A model generated the notes under the pieces. The model did no database searches. It had not been told where the DNA came from and worked only from the letters and a program-made list of their open reading frames with translations. Positions 35,276-44,398 of a DNA stretch of 64,000 bases are shown here, piece after piece. Source of the stretch: Pseudomonadota bacterium (GTDB lineage: Bacteria > Pseudomonadota > Gammaproteobacteria > Steroidobacterales > Steroidobacteraceae). Where the stretch lies: the NCBI GenBank assembly GCA_026398735.1, contig JAPLSH010000003.1, positions 62,001 to 126,000 of the forward strand, in the 5' to 3' direction. Position 1 is the stretch's first letter, and each line of letters starts with the position of its first letter. The translations under genes and the position numbers were made by a program.

Positions 35276-36214
35276 ATGGATTACATCAAACACACCAGTC
35301 GCATTTTAGTCGCAGCAGCGCTATGGGGCGCGCTTGCCGCATCTGCCGCAGTGGCGGCACAACCTGCTCCCGCCAAACCGCAGGCGCAGCCCTTTGGGCC
35401 GCCGCTGTTACCACCGACCTGGCGGGCACCGGCAGCACAGCAGGGCTTCAAAGCGCCAGCATTTAGCGCCGAGTACCTGCAACAGCTAGCGCAACTGCCC
35501 GACTGGAACGGCTCGTGGTTCATGATCGGCGGCTATCTATTTGATCCGTCCAACGCCTGGTTGCCGCCCAATGATGACGAGGCCTTCGATACCGGCCCGC
35601 TCGAAGGCTCGGTGGTGCGCAACATCCCGTATAAACCCGAATACCAAAAGCACTACGACAAGACTGTGGTCGATGCCATCAACGGGTTGGTAAATGACCC
35701 GGTCGGTGGCTGTCAGCAACCGCATGGCATGCCACGCGAACTTGGCGGCATACCCGGCGGACCCGAGATCATCGTGCTACCCGGCCAGGTGCGCATGACC
35801 TATTACTGGTTCAACGCCACTCGCCGCATCTACACAGATGGGCGCCCGCATCCCGCGGGTGTCAACCTGGTGCCCAGCTACATGGGCCATTCGATCGGTC
35901 ACTGGGAAGGCGACACACTGGTGGTCGACACTGTGGGCATGCATGAGGGTGTGTACGATCGCACCGGCGCACCACACAGCGATCAGGTACACGTGGTCGA
36001 ACGCATTCGCATGATTGCGCCAGACATGATCGAGTCGCGCATGGTCATTGACGATGCAGTGATGCTGACCAAGCCGTGGCAGGTGACCCGGCATCTGCGA
36101 CGCATCAATCGCCAACCACAAAGCGACGGGGCCTATTGCGAAGGCGGTCGCATCGAGATGGACGATGGCACGCAGCGCCTGGTGCTGCCCGGCGAAAAGG
36201 ACACAAACAAGTGA
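35276..36214 (+). CDS. Secreted WEGD-motif protein (unknown function), copy 1
   Basis: 312 aa with a signal peptide (ILVAAALWGALAASAAVAAQ). A Pro/Ala-rich linker is followed by LPDWNGSWFMIGGYLFDP. A conserved C-terminal half runs from RMTYYWFNATRRIYTDGRPHPAG through SYMGHSIGHWEGDTLVVDTVGMHEG to VERIRMIAPDMIESRMVIDD. The motif G-H-W-E-G-D-x-L-V-V-x-T recurs in three other proteins of this window. Function unknown; a periplasmic beta-rich binding protein is possible. It is the first gene of a three-gene unit with DUF6152 and a metallo-hydrolase, each overlapping by 4 bp. Confidence 0.75.
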   Translation: MDYIKHTSRILVAAALWGALAASAAVAAQPAPAKPQAQPFGPPLLPPTWRAPAAQQGFKAPAFSAEYLQQLAQLPDWNGSWFMIGGYLFDPSNAWLPPNDDEAFDTGPLEGSVVRNIPYKPEYQKHYDKTVVDAINGLVNDPVGGCQQPHGMPRELGGIPGGPEIIVLPGQVRMTYYWFNATRRIYTDGRPHPAGVNLVPSYMGHSIGHWEGDTLVVDTVGMHEGVYDRTGAPHSDQVHVVERIRMIAPDMIESRMVIDDAVMLTKPWQVTRHLRRINRQPQSDGAYCEGGRIEMDDGTQRLVLPGEKDTNK

Positions 36215-36627
36215 AGCACTCGCGCATCGCGTTGGCAGCGGCCACAGTGCTGGTGGCTAGCCAAGCCCTGGCACACCATTCAGGCGCTATGTTTGACCGC
36301 AGCCGCAAGGTCACGGTGACCGGTACCGTGGTCAAGTTTCAGTGGGTCAACCCGCACAGCTGGATCGACATCAACGTCACCGGCGACGATGGCAAAACCG
36401 TGTTGTGGTCGTTTGAAGCCGGCACGCCCGGGCAGATGCGCCCCACCGGCCTGACGCCCGAGGTACTCAAATTGGGCGATACAGTCACCATTACCGGCTA
36501 TCCGCTGCGCGACGGCCGGCCTGCTGCAGCCTACGTTCAAGCAGTCACTGCCGACGGCAAGCTCTACAACACCCGGGCGCAGGGCCAAACGCCACAAGGC
36601 CCGCTGGTGCGGGAGGATGCCAAGTGA
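36211..36627 (+). CDS. DUF6152 small secreted protein, copy 1
   Basis: 138 aa from a GTG at 36211 (GTGA overlap). Signal peptide (MKHSRIALAAATVLVASQALAHHSG) ends at the typical AHHS site that begins mature DUF6152 proteins. The body is one small beta barrel: VTVTGTVVKFQWVNPHSWIDINV, LWSFEAGTPGQMRPTGLTPEVLKLGDTVTITGYPLRDG. The OB-like pattern and the conserved NPHS are seen also in the second copy at 61347. The biochemical role of the family is unknown. It is translated with its WEGD neighbour and the metallo-hydrolase. Confidence 0.85.
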   Translation: MKHSRIALAAATVLVASQALAHHSGAMFDRSRKVTVTGTVVKFQWVNPHSWIDINVTGDDGKTVLWSFEAGTPGQMRPTGLTPEVLKLGDTVTITGYPLRDGRPAAAYVQAVTADGKLYNTRAQGQTPQGPLVREDAK

Positions 36628-37730
36628 GGGCGCGTCACGCGCTGGCACTGCTGACCGCATTGCTGTTGCCGCTGTTGCCGGGCACGCAGGCCGCTGCACC
36701 GGCTGCAGCAGATGCCGGGCCCAAGTTGCCTCCGCCACCGGCTGGCATGTTTGCACCGCCGGGCCGCAGCATCACCCATGTGGCCGGTGACTTGTACCGC
36801 GCCAACAATGTCGGCTGGTATGTGGCTGTGCTGGTCACGCCCGCAGGCATCGTCCTGGTGGACACGCTCAACACCGACTTTGCGCAGTGGCTCAAGAAAG
36901 CTCTAGCCGAGCGCTTCCCCGGCAAGCCAGTCAAATACGTCATCTACAGTCACAGCCACTGGGACCATGCCGAAGGTGGACGCGTGTTTGCCGACACCGC
37001 CACCTTCATCGGCCAGGAAGGCATGCTGCGCAACATGGACGGTCGCTATCCGGCCCTGCCCGGTGACATCGTCGATCGCAACGAAGATGGGCGCCTGAAC
37101 ATCGCGGAGTTTGAGCAACCGTTCTTAGACAGGCTGTGGTTCTGCGGCTCCACACGTGGCGCGGTTACCAACAAAGACACCGATCATCACGGCAGCATCA
37201 CATCGGCGCAGTTCTTTGCCGACATCGTCAAACCCGACATTGTCTACAGCGAGCGCATGACCTTGCGCTTTGGCGGCAAGACGATGGAGCTGGTGTTCCC
37301 AGGCAAGAACCATGCGAACGACGGCACGGCAGTGTTGTTCAAAGACGAGCGCGTGCTGTTTGCGGTGGACTTCCCCGCCGATGCATTGGTGCAAGCCTCG
37401 ATGCGCTCGCTGCCCAGTGCGTGCGGTCCATTTGATGGCCACCCCATGTCCGAATGGATCAAATCGTATCGCACCCTAGAGGCATTGGACTTTGATGTGC
37501 TGGTCGGCGGGCATGGCACCGTGGCTTTTCGCAAGCAGGACATCACCGAAGGCCGCGAGTACTTTGAATATCTGCAGCACGAAGTAGAGGGCGCTATGTC
37601 ACGCGGCCTGAGCCTTGCGCAGATGCGTGAGCAACTAACGCTGGACCGCTACAAAAGCTGGGCGCATTACGCGCAGTTGCGGCCCTATAACATCGAAGCC
37701 GCGTACCACAACCTGAGCATCTACAAATAA
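36624..37730 (+). CDS. Secreted metallo-beta-lactamase-fold hydrolase
   Basis: 368 aa from a GTG at 36624 (overlap with DUF6152). Signal peptide MRARHALALLTALLLPLLPGTQAAA, then an MBL fold: NVGWYVAVLVTPAGIVLVDTL, the zinc motif YVIYSHSHWDHAEGGRVFAD (HSHWDH), further ligand Asp in VLFAVDFPADA and His in VLVGGHG. The zinc set is complete, so it is probably an active periplasmic hydrolase. Substrate unknown; the gene ends 6 bp before the convergent CE15 gene with no visible terminator. Confidence 0.85.
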   Translation: MRARHALALLTALLLPLLPGTQAAAPAAADAGPKLPPPPAGMFAPPGRSITHVAGDLYRANNVGWYVAVLVTPAGIVLVDTLNTDFAQWLKKALAERFPGKPVKYVIYSHSHWDHAEGGRVFADTATFIGQEGMLRNMDGRYPALPGDIVDRNEDGRLNIAEFEQPFLDRLWFCGSTRGAVTNKDTDHHGSITSAQFFADIVKPDIVYSERMTLRFGGKTMELVFPGKNHANDGTAVLFKDERVLFAVDFPADALVQASMRSLPSACGPFDGHPMSEWIKSYRTLEALDFDVLVGGHGTVAFRKQDITEGREYFEYLQHEVEGAMSRGLSLAQMREQLTLDRYKSWAHYAQLRPYNIEAAYHNLSIYK

Positions 37731-37736
37731 GGCTGC

Positions 37737-39089
37737 TCAGGGCCAGCGCGTCGCAACCCACTGCAAAAACGCCGGCCAATTAGGACCGGCAGTATGTCCG
37801 CCTTCATGCTGCCTGAAGGCCAAAGCACCGCCGGTCACCGTGACCTGCGGCGCAGGATAGTCGCTGGCTCCCACATCACCGGCACCCAGCATCCGATAGA
37901 CCGGCCCGGCAGCAACCGTAGCCAGAAACATGCCGCGCGCATCAATCCAGCCGCCTTCGACTTCGGGCGCACCAGCGCTGATGAACACCGGCCTAGGTGC
38001 ACACAGCGCAATCAACTCGTGAGCATCCACGGGCAAGTCGTTAGCCGTGAGCGGCCCGGCATACTTGAGGTAGTTGCCAGCCATCCAGTGATACTCACCC
38101 GGTGCAGCCAGATTCTCGACGCGCTCGCCCCAGTCACGCCGGTGCAGCTTTGCACCGCCCGCCCCCGATGAGGCAATAAAACCTGCAGCAAAGCGCGTGT
38201 CATAGGCCATCGCCACGAGGGCTGCCTTGCCATAGCGAGACAGCCCTTCTATCGCAACGCGTCGAGCATCTACTTGCCGGTCAGTGGTCATATAGTCGAG
38301 CGCACGACTGGCGCCCCAAGCCCAGGCACGCAGCGCACCCCAGTCTTCAAGACCACGGGGCTTGCCGTGGTTACCCAAACCGATGATGCCGTTCTGCAAA
38401 CCGGCACCGTTGTCGGCCTGCACGCTACGGGGCGCGACAATCGCATAACCCCAGCCGCGCTCAAGCACCTGCTGCTGCCAAGACTGTTGACCCGGGGGCG
38501 GTGGCGGGTTGAACGGGCTGACACCAATAAAGCCCAACTCCAGGATCACCGGCACTGGGCCAGCGGCCGCAGCGGGCGTGGTCAACTGCAATTCGATAGT
38601 GACCACATCATCGGGCTTACCGGCATGCGCCGCCGTGCCACGCAGGTCTTTGCGAATAACTTCGATGCCCTGCTCTAGCAACCGTTGCTGCGACAGCACG
38701 GTCCACTTTACTGCGGGCAGACCTGCCGGTACGCGCCCATATACTTCACGATCAAAGTGCTCGAGCAGTTCGCTGCGACGCTTGCGCCAATCCGCTGCAC
38801 TGCGCACCGGCTTGTCGTTATTGAAACGCAAGGCATCAGGCACCGGCGCCGACAGTGCTGCGCGCGCTTCATCATAGTTGGCGGCAGTAGGGCCCGACGT
38901 GGCGCGGCTATCGGCAGCCGGACGCAGGGACTCGATGCCCAGCAGATCCAACAAGCGACGATGGTCTTGCTGTGCGGCGGCAGCCAATTGCGCTGCAGCT
39001 GCCTGCTGCGCCGGCGTCGGCGGCTGCTGTGCAAATGCAGCCGGCTGGGCCGCCAGCGCCAGCATCACAATGAACGAAACCGGCTTCAT
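37737..39089 (-). CDS. CE15-like alpha/beta hydrolase (glucuronoyl esterase family)
   Basis: 450 aa with signal peptide MKPVSFIVMLALAAQPAAFAQQ. The nucleophile motif EGLSRYGKAALVAMAYDTRFAAGFIASSGAGGAKL matches the G-x-S-R-x-G-K motif of CE15, and the catalytic His lies in HEGGHTAGPNWPAFLQW. Such enzymes cleave the ester between glucuronoxylan and lignin, and may act on other ester substrates. Start at 39089 rather than the longer upstream frame, which would overlap the M28 gene. It is the last of a three-gene minus-strand unit with two peptidases. Confidence 0.8.
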   Translation of the reverse strand: MKPVSFIVMLALAAQPAAFAQQPPTPAQQAAAAQLAAAAQQDHRRLLDLLGIESLRPAADSRATSGPTAANYDEARAALSAPVPDALRFNNDKPVRSAADWRKRRSELLEHFDREVYGRVPAGLPAVKWTVLSQQRLLEQGIEVIRKDLRGTAAHAGKPDDVVTIELQLTTPAAAAGPVPVILELGFIGVSPFNPPPPPGQQSWQQQVLERGWGYAIVAPRSVQADNGAGLQNGIIGLGNHGKPRGLEDWGALRAWAWGASRALDYMTTDRQVDARRVAIEGLSRYGKAALVAMAYDTRFAAGFIASSGAGGAKLHRRDWGERVENLAAPGEYHWMAGNYLKYAGPLTANDLPVDAHELIALCAPRPVFISAGAPEVEGGWIDARGMFLATVAAGPVYRMLGAGDVGASDYPAPQVTVTGGALAFRQHEGGHTAGPNWPAFLQWVATRWP

Positions 39090-39093
39090 GCAC

Positions 39094-40518
39094 TTAGGGC
39101 GCAATGGAATAGCGCGGCAGCGGCTCTGGCATCTCTGCCAGGAAGTATGCAAGCACTGCCATCGTCGCCACCTGTGACTGCAGACTCTGCGGCTCTACTT
39201 TGTCGAGCGTATCGGCGGCTGTGTGGTGATAACTAAAATAGCTGCGCGCATCAACCAGTGGCGAGAAGCCCGGCACGCCCATTACCTGCAGCGGCTCAAT
39301 GTCTGCACCGGCATCGCCTTCGTTGTGCTTGAGTGCGGTGGCACCGATGGGCCGCAGCGCATCGATCACCGGGCGCAGCGCGGCCAGCGACTCGGGCCTC
39401 ACCGCCGCAGAGATACCCAGCGCACGACCACCGCCCTCATCGCTTTCGATGGCCGCAATCTGCTTGTCAGCGTTACCACTCAGCGCAGCGGCATAGGCTT
39501 TACCGCCACGCCCACCGTTCTCCTCATTCGTCCAAGCAACAAAGCGAATCGTGCGACGGGGATGTAGGTTCAGTTGCCGTAGTACCTCTATGACGCCGGC
39601 AGCGGCGTACACGCCAGCACCATCATCCACTGCGCCGGTACCCAGATCCCATGAATCTAAATGTCCCGACACGATCACCACTTCATCGGGCTTTTCGCGG
39701 CCGCGCCAATCGGCGATCACATTAAAGCTGTCGGCATCGGGCAGCGTCTGCGGGGTGAGCAGCAACTGCATGCTGACCGGACCCTGGGCCGCAAGACGCT
39801 GCACTAGATCGGCATCTTCTGCCGACAACGCGGCGGCGGGAATGGCTGCCTGGCCAGGCTTGAAACTGGTGTTACCGGTATGCGGCAGGCGGTAATCCGC
39901 GCCACCCACCGAGCGTACCAATGCAGCAACGGCACCGAGCGCGGCGGCAGCAGAAGGACCGCCGTTGCGATAGCGCACGGACTGACCATAGGCAGTGCCG
40001 GCCTCGCCGTTGTCGGCCAAGCGTTGATCAAAACGCGTATGAAACAGCACGATGGCCCCGCGCACTTCTGCGGCGCGCTTGTTCAACTCTTCATAGTCCT
40101 GCACCACCACGACGCGGGCAGTAAGCCCCGCTGCAGGTGTAGCTGCTGAGTTACCCAATGCCGTCAGGTGCAGCTTTTGGGTAATGCCAGAGGGTCTGCC
40201 GATGTAATCAACCAGCGAGCCTTGCTCCAGCCCGCGCACCCAGTGCGGCACCTTGGCCGGTTGCAACTGCACGGTGGCACCCAGCGTGCGCATCGTTGCG
40301 GCCACTTGTTGCACGGCCGCTTCCAGTTGTGGCGAACCTGACAAGCGCGGACCGATTCGATCGGTGAGCGCGGCCAGATTGGTCATGGCCCAGTCGCTGT
40401 GCATCGAGGCATCGCGAATCCGTGCAAGCGTTGCGCCGTCCACCGCTGCCGCGGGCTCGGCAGCACACAACGGCATCGCTGCCAGCACACCAACAACAGA
40501 CAACATCAGTTTGCGCAT
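39094..40518 (-). CDS. Secreted M28-family zinc aminopeptidase
   Basis: 474 aa with signal peptide MRKLMLSVVGVLAAMPLCAA. Zinc ligands and catalytic Glu are visible: VIVSGHLDSWDLGTGAVDDGAG, VAWTNEENGGRGGKAY and FSYHHTAADTLDKVEP. A PA-like insert region around residues 110-230 (VVVQDYEELNKRAAEVRGAIVLF) is typical of secreted M28 peptidases. The start (40518) lies 5 bp downstream of the M13 peptidase stop, and the CE15 gene follows 4 bp later. It probably trims peptides in the periplasm or outside the cell. Confidence 0.9.
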   Translation of the reverse strand: MRKLMLSVVGVLAAMPLCAAEPAAAVDGATLARIRDASMHSDWAMTNLAALTDRIGPRLSGSPQLEAAVQQVAATMRTLGATVQLQPAKVPHWVRGLEQGSLVDYIGRPSGITQKLHLTALGNSAATPAAGLTARVVVVQDYEELNKRAAEVRGAIVLFHTRFDQRLADNGEAGTAYGQSVRYRNGGPSAAAALGAVAALVRSVGGADYRLPHTGNTSFKPGQAAIPAAALSAEDADLVQRLAAQGPVSMQLLLTPQTLPDADSFNVIADWRGREKPDEVVIVSGHLDSWDLGTGAVDDGAGVYAAAGVIEVLRQLNLHPRRTIRFVAWTNEENGGRGGKAYAAALSGNADKQIAAIESDEGGGRALGISAAVRPESLAALRPVIDALRPIGATALKHNEGDAGADIEPLQVMGVPGFSPLVDARSYFSYHHTAADTLDKVEPQSLQSQVATMAVLAYFLAEMPEPLPRYSIAP

Positions 40519-40523
40519 GGGAA

Positions 40524-42587
40524 TCACCAGATTTTGCACGGTTTGGGACGGACCATCGGCTGACCCGCTTTGCACGAGAACGCTTGAGCGAACTGCGGCA
40601 GGTTAGAGACCAAGCCATTGACTCGATATTTGAGCGGCGAATGCGGATCGGTGGCGGCACTGAGGCGCAGTTGCTCGGGGCGCGTATCGCCACAGGCCCA
40701 CTGCGCGTTGCCCACAAAGAAGCGCTGCTCAGGCGTCAGCCCATCACGCGGCTGGGCATTGGCAGTGGCAGGGTCCATTTTCCAAGCGATCCACGCCAGC
40801 ACTAAACCACCCAAGTCGGCGATGTCTTCGCCTTCGGTGAGCTTGCTGTTGATTTTGATGTCATCGACCACGGTGTACTGGGCGTATTGGTCGACGACGC
40901 ATTGCGCGCGCTCTTCAAAGGCCTTGGCATCGGCAGCAGTCCACCAGTCACGCAGATTGCCCTTGGCATCAAACTGCCGGCCTTCATCATCAAAGCCATG
41001 CGTCAGCTCATGGCCAATCGTGCCGCCGGTGTTGCCGTAGTTGGGCGCATCGTCTATGGATGCGTCATACAGCGGTGGTTGCAATACGCCGGCGGGGAAG
41101 TTGATGTCGTTCATCTGCGGGTCGTAATAGGCATTGACCGTCGGCGGCGTCATGCCCCATTCGCCACGATCCAAAGGCTTGCCGATCTTGGCCAGTTGGC
41201 GCCGGGCTTCAAACAGCGTGGCGCGCTCGACGTTGCCAGCGAAGTCTTCACGCTGCAGCGTGATGCTGCTGTAGTCGCGCCAGCGATCCGGGTAGCCAAT
41301 CTTATTGGTAATGCCATGCAGCTTTTGCAGCGCACGCGCCTTGGTCTGCGGGCCCATCCAATCCAGCTGCTCCAGTTCGATCTCAAACGCGCGCTCCACC
41401 TGAGCGGTCATGTGCAGAACCTTCTGCTTAAGATCCGCACTGAAGTTGCGACTCACAAACTCCTGACCCAGTGCATCACCCAATTGCCGGTCCACCAACT
41501 GCACGCAGCGCTTCCACCGCGGCTGCTGCGCCGGCACGCCGCGTAGCGTGCGGCTGTAAAAGTCGAAGTTGGCGTCCACAAAATTACTCGACAGATACGG
41601 CGACATGCCACGTGCGTACTGCCAACGCAGATAGGCCTTAAGCGTCGCCAGATCTACTGTCTGCAATTGCTGATCCAGCATCTGCAAAAAACGCGGTTCA
41701 GTCACATTAAAACGCCGCAATGATGCTGCGCCCACGCCTTGCAGGTACGCACGCCAATCAAAATGCGGCGTCAGGCGTTGCAACGCAGCCAAATCCATTT
41801 TGTGCAGCAGCTTGCGCGGGTCACGACGCTCAACACGCGTCAGCGATGCGCTCGCCAGCGACATCTCCAATTGCAGCACCTGCGCCGCGGCACGGGTGGC
41901 CTGCACCTCGCTGTCGCCCAGCAACATCAACACACGCACCACCTGCGCCACATACTGACGACGCAGCTCAACGGACTTGTCGTCCTGACGGCTGTAGTAG
42001 TCGCGATCCGGCAGACCCAGGCCGCCGGCCTGGGCAAAGGCAATGATCTGAGATGAATCGACCAGATCCTGATTGGCCGAGAAATCAAACAGCGCATTGG
42101 TGGGGGTAGCCAGGTGCAGGTCGGCCAGCAAGACCGGCAGGCCACGCAGATCGCTCAGCGCATCGATGGCTGCTAACCGCGGCGCCAATGGCGCACTGCC
42201 GCGACGCTCGATGGCGGTCTCGTCCATGCAGGCGGCAAAGTAATCGCCCACTTGCTGCTGGGTGGCGGTCCGCGGCGCATCGGCACGCGACAGCCCGTCG
42301 AGAATGCCCCACAGGTAACGCTGATTGGCGACTGTGGCGCGCCGATACACATCCCAGCTCGACTGATCGTCGGGGATGGGGTTGGCGCGCAGCCAGCCAC
42401 CACAGCTGTACTGATAAAAGTCCACACAAGGATCGACCGCGCGGTCCATCGACGCCGGGTTAAGGCTCGGCTCATAGGGGAGCTGACTCAGCGGCTGCTC
42501 GGGCGGGGCCTGCTGGGCCGCGGCGGTAAAGCCAGCCCCGGCACTCAGCAGGGCCGCCAGCAACAAAACGACACTCCGACCGGCCAT
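40524..42587 (-). CDS. Secreted M13-family (neprilysin-like) metallopeptidase
   Basis: 687 aa with signal peptide MAGRSVVLLLAALLSAGAGFTAAAQQ, and GGGAG-type SD (GGGAGCCCC) before ATG 42587. It shows the M13 pattern: DFYQYSCGGWLRANPIPDDQSSWDVY near the start, VNAYYDPQMNDINFPAGVLQPPLYD, the zinc motif GGTIGHELTHGFDDEGRQFD (HELTH), and the third ligand in EDIADLGGLVLAW. Such enzymes cleave oligopeptides outside the cytoplasm. First gene of the peptidase-CE15 unit and divergent from argR across 120 bp. Confidence 0.92.
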   Translation of the reverse strand: MAGRSVVLLLAALLSAGAGFTAAAQQAPPEQPLSQLPYEPSLNPASMDRAVDPCVDFYQYSCGGWLRANPIPDDQSSWDVYRRATVANQRYLWGILDGLSRADAPRTATQQQVGDYFAACMDETAIERRGSAPLAPRLAAIDALSDLRGLPVLLADLHLATPTNALFDFSANQDLVDSSQIIAFAQAGGLGLPDRDYYSRQDDKSVELRRQYVAQVVRVLMLLGDSEVQATRAAAQVLQLEMSLASASLTRVERRDPRKLLHKMDLAALQRLTPHFDWRAYLQGVGAASLRRFNVTEPRFLQMLDQQLQTVDLATLKAYLRWQYARGMSPYLSSNFVDANFDFYSRTLRGVPAQQPRWKRCVQLVDRQLGDALGQEFVSRNFSADLKQKVLHMTAQVERAFEIELEQLDWMGPQTKARALQKLHGITNKIGYPDRWRDYSSITLQREDFAGNVERATLFEARRQLAKIGKPLDRGEWGMTPPTVNAYYDPQMNDINFPAGVLQPPLYDASIDDAPNYGNTGGTIGHELTHGFDDEGRQFDAKGNLRDWWTAADAKAFEERAQCVVDQYAQYTVVDDIKINSKLTEGEDIADLGGLVLAWIAWKMDPATANAQPRDGLTPEQRFFVGNAQWACGDTRPEQLRLSAATDPHSPLKYRVNGLVSNLPQFAQAFSCKAGQPMVRPKPCKIW

Positions 42588-42669
42588 ACGGGGCTCCCGC
42601 TGCAAAGGGCTGATGGTCAAACACCCTATATAAAGAAGACCGCCGCGTCATGCCCGGCGCAGACGGGGC

Positions 42670-42713
42670 TTGTCTGGTGCAATTTTATGCACTATCCTTG
42701 CATTCTTATGCAA
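42670..42713 (+). promoter_or_regulatory. argR promoter with two ArgR-box-like palindromes
   Basis: A promoter-like pair TTGTCT (42670-42675), 17-bp spacer, TATCCT (42693-42698) points to a start near 42705. Two 16-bp palindromes overlie it: GTGCAATTTTATGCAC (42677-42692, exactly in the spacer) and TTGCATTCTTATGCAA (42698-42713, over the start codon). Both resemble the ARG box (TGNAT-N4-ATNCA). Their centres are 21 bp apart, the usual spacing of ArgR box pairs. Binding would shut off the whole arg operon. Confidence 0.75.
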
Positions 42714-43169
42714 CAAGACCTGCATCTCGCCGACCGTCGTAATGCCATCCTGCGCCTGCTGCGCGGCTCGGTCGTGCGCCGCCAGGAAGATCTGGTCGGC
42801 CTGCTGCGCCAGCAGGGTTTCGATGTCACCCAGTCTTCGGTCAGTCGCGACATGCGCGAGCTCGGCGTGATCAAGGCGCAGGGCCGCTACCTGCCGCCGG
42901 GCGCCGAACTGTCGCCGGTACAAGGCGACTTTGGCGCGGTGGCGCGCTTCGTGCGCGCAGTGCTGCCGTCCGGGCCCTCCATCACCGTGGTCAAGACCAG
43001 CGCAGGGGCCGCCGGCACGGTTGCCGCGGTACTCGACAAGGCCGACTGGCCCGAGGTGGTGGGCACCATCTCGGGCGACGACACCATTTTTATTGCCACC
43101 CAGGATCAGGCTGCGCAGCAGCGACTGATCATCCGTCTTCAATCCTCGTTCCGGATCCAAGCAGCATGA
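42708..43169 (+). CDS. argR: Arginine repressor ArgR
   Basis: 153 aa. The N-terminal winged helix has VRRQEDLVGLLRQQGFDVTQSSVSRDMRELGVIK (the ArgR SSVSRD recognition helix). The C-terminal oligomerisation and arginine-binding domain has TSAGAAGTVAAVLDKADWPEVVGTISGDDTIFIA (GDDT contacts arginine). ATG 42708 is preferred over the in-frame ATG at 42687, because the predicted start of transcription is near 42705; the message would be leaderless, and no SD is visible. It overlaps argG by 4 bp. It likely represses its own operon. Confidence 0.92.
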   Translation: MQQDLHLADRRNAILRLLRGSVVRRQEDLVGLLRQQGFDVTQSSVSRDMRELGVIKAQGRYLPPGAELSPVQGDFGAVARFVRAVLPSGPSITVVKTSAGAAGTVAAVLDKADWPEVVGTISGDDTIFIATQDQAAQQRLIIRLQSSFRIQAA

Positions 43170-44398
43170 GCAACACCAACAAGCCCATCGTCCTCGCCTA
43201 TTCGGGTGGCCTCGACACCTCTTTCCTGGTGCCCTGGGTCGCCGAGAACACCGGTCGCCCGGTCATCACGGTCACTGTCGATACCGGCGGCATTGATGCC
43301 GCGGCCGCCAAGACGCTGGCAGAGCGCGCCGTTGCGCTGGGCGCTATCGATCACCACCAGATCGATGCGCGCGCCGACTATTTCCACGAGGTGCTGCGCT
43401 TCCTGATCATGGGCAATGTGCGTCGCGGCCAGATGTACCCGCTGTGCGTGGGTGCCGAGCGCACCATGCAGGCCCAGACCATCGCACGCGTAGCGCGCGA
43501 ACTGGGCACCAACATGATCGCGCACGGCTGCACGGCTGCCGGCAACGACCAAGTGCGCTTTGAAGTGGCGCTACGCACGCTGGCGCCCGACCTTGAGGTG
43601 TTTGCACCGGTGCGTGACAAAGCGTTCAAGCGCCAGGAAGAGCTGGAATATTTGCAGCAGCGCAATCTGCCGATTCCGCCGCATGGCGCTGCCTATTCGA
43701 TCAATCGCGGCCTGTGGGGCGTGACCATCGGCGGTACCGAGACGCTCACCTCCAAGGGCAGCATTCCCGAAGACGCGTGGGTGCTGTCCAAGGATGCCTT
43801 CGTCAATCCGGCACGCCCTGCACACCACACCGTGCACTTTGATGAAGGCGTGCCGACCGGTCTTGATGGCAAGACCATGAGCCCAGTCGAGGTCATTGAG
43901 CGACTGGAGACTATCGGTGCTGCGTTTGGCATCGGTCGTGGCATTCATCTGGGCGACACCATCATCGGCACCAAGGGTCGCGTGGCTTTCGAAGCGCCCG
44001 CCGCAGAGATTCTGCTCAATGCGCACCGCGAACTGGAGAAGTTGGTGATGACGCCGCGTCAGCAGCGCATCAAAGACAGTGTCGCCGGCCCCTATGGCGA
44101 TCTGGTTCATGAGGGCCAGTTACTCGATCCGGTGTGCCGCGATATTGAAGCACTGCTGCTGTCATCGCAGTCGCGCGTGACGGGCGACGTGCATGTGCTG
44201 CTGCGTCCTGGTCAGTGCTTTGTCGAGGGCGTCGAATCGCCGTTCTCGATGATGGCCGCTTCCAAGGGCGTGTATGGCGAGGCCGTGGGCGAATGGACCC
44301 CGACCGATGCGCTGGGTTTCTCGAAGATTGTGGCCCTGACGGGCGTATTTCACCGCCGTGCTGGCGAACAGGCTGCAAAAGCCGAAGGCAACAAGTAG
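43166..44398 (+). CDS. argG: Argininosuccinate synthase
   Basis: 410 aa. P-loop pyrophosphatase motif IVLAYSGGLDTSF at residue 8; citrulline and aspartate contacts in MYPLCVGAERTMQAQTIARVARELGTNMIAHGCTAAGNDQVRFEVAL. It joins citrulline and aspartate with ATP. To my eye it resembles the version found in organisms with N-acylated arginine intermediates (Bacteroidetes and Xanthomonas lineages) more than E. coli ArgG. ATGA overlap with argR; 1 base separates it from the P-loop protein gene. Confidence 0.93.
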   Translation: MSNTNKPIVLAYSGGLDTSFLVPWVAENTGRPVITVTVDTGGIDAAAAKTLAERAVALGAIDHHQIDARADYFHEVLRFLIMGNVRRGQMYPLCVGAERTMQAQTIARVARELGTNMIAHGCTAAGNDQVRFEVALRTLAPDLEVFAPVRDKAFKRQEELEYLQQRNLPIPPHGAAYSINRGLWGVTIGGTETLTSKGSIPEDAWVLSKDAFVNPARPAHHTVHFDEGVPTGLDGKTMSPVEVIERLETIGAAFGIGRGIHLGDTIIGTKGRVAFEAPAAEILLNAHRELEKLVMTPRQQRIKDSVAGPYGDLVHEGQLLDPVCRDIEALLLSSQSRVTGDVHVLLRPGQCFVEGVESPFSMMAASKGVYGEAVGEWTPTDALGFSKIVALTGVFHRRAGEQAAKAEGNK

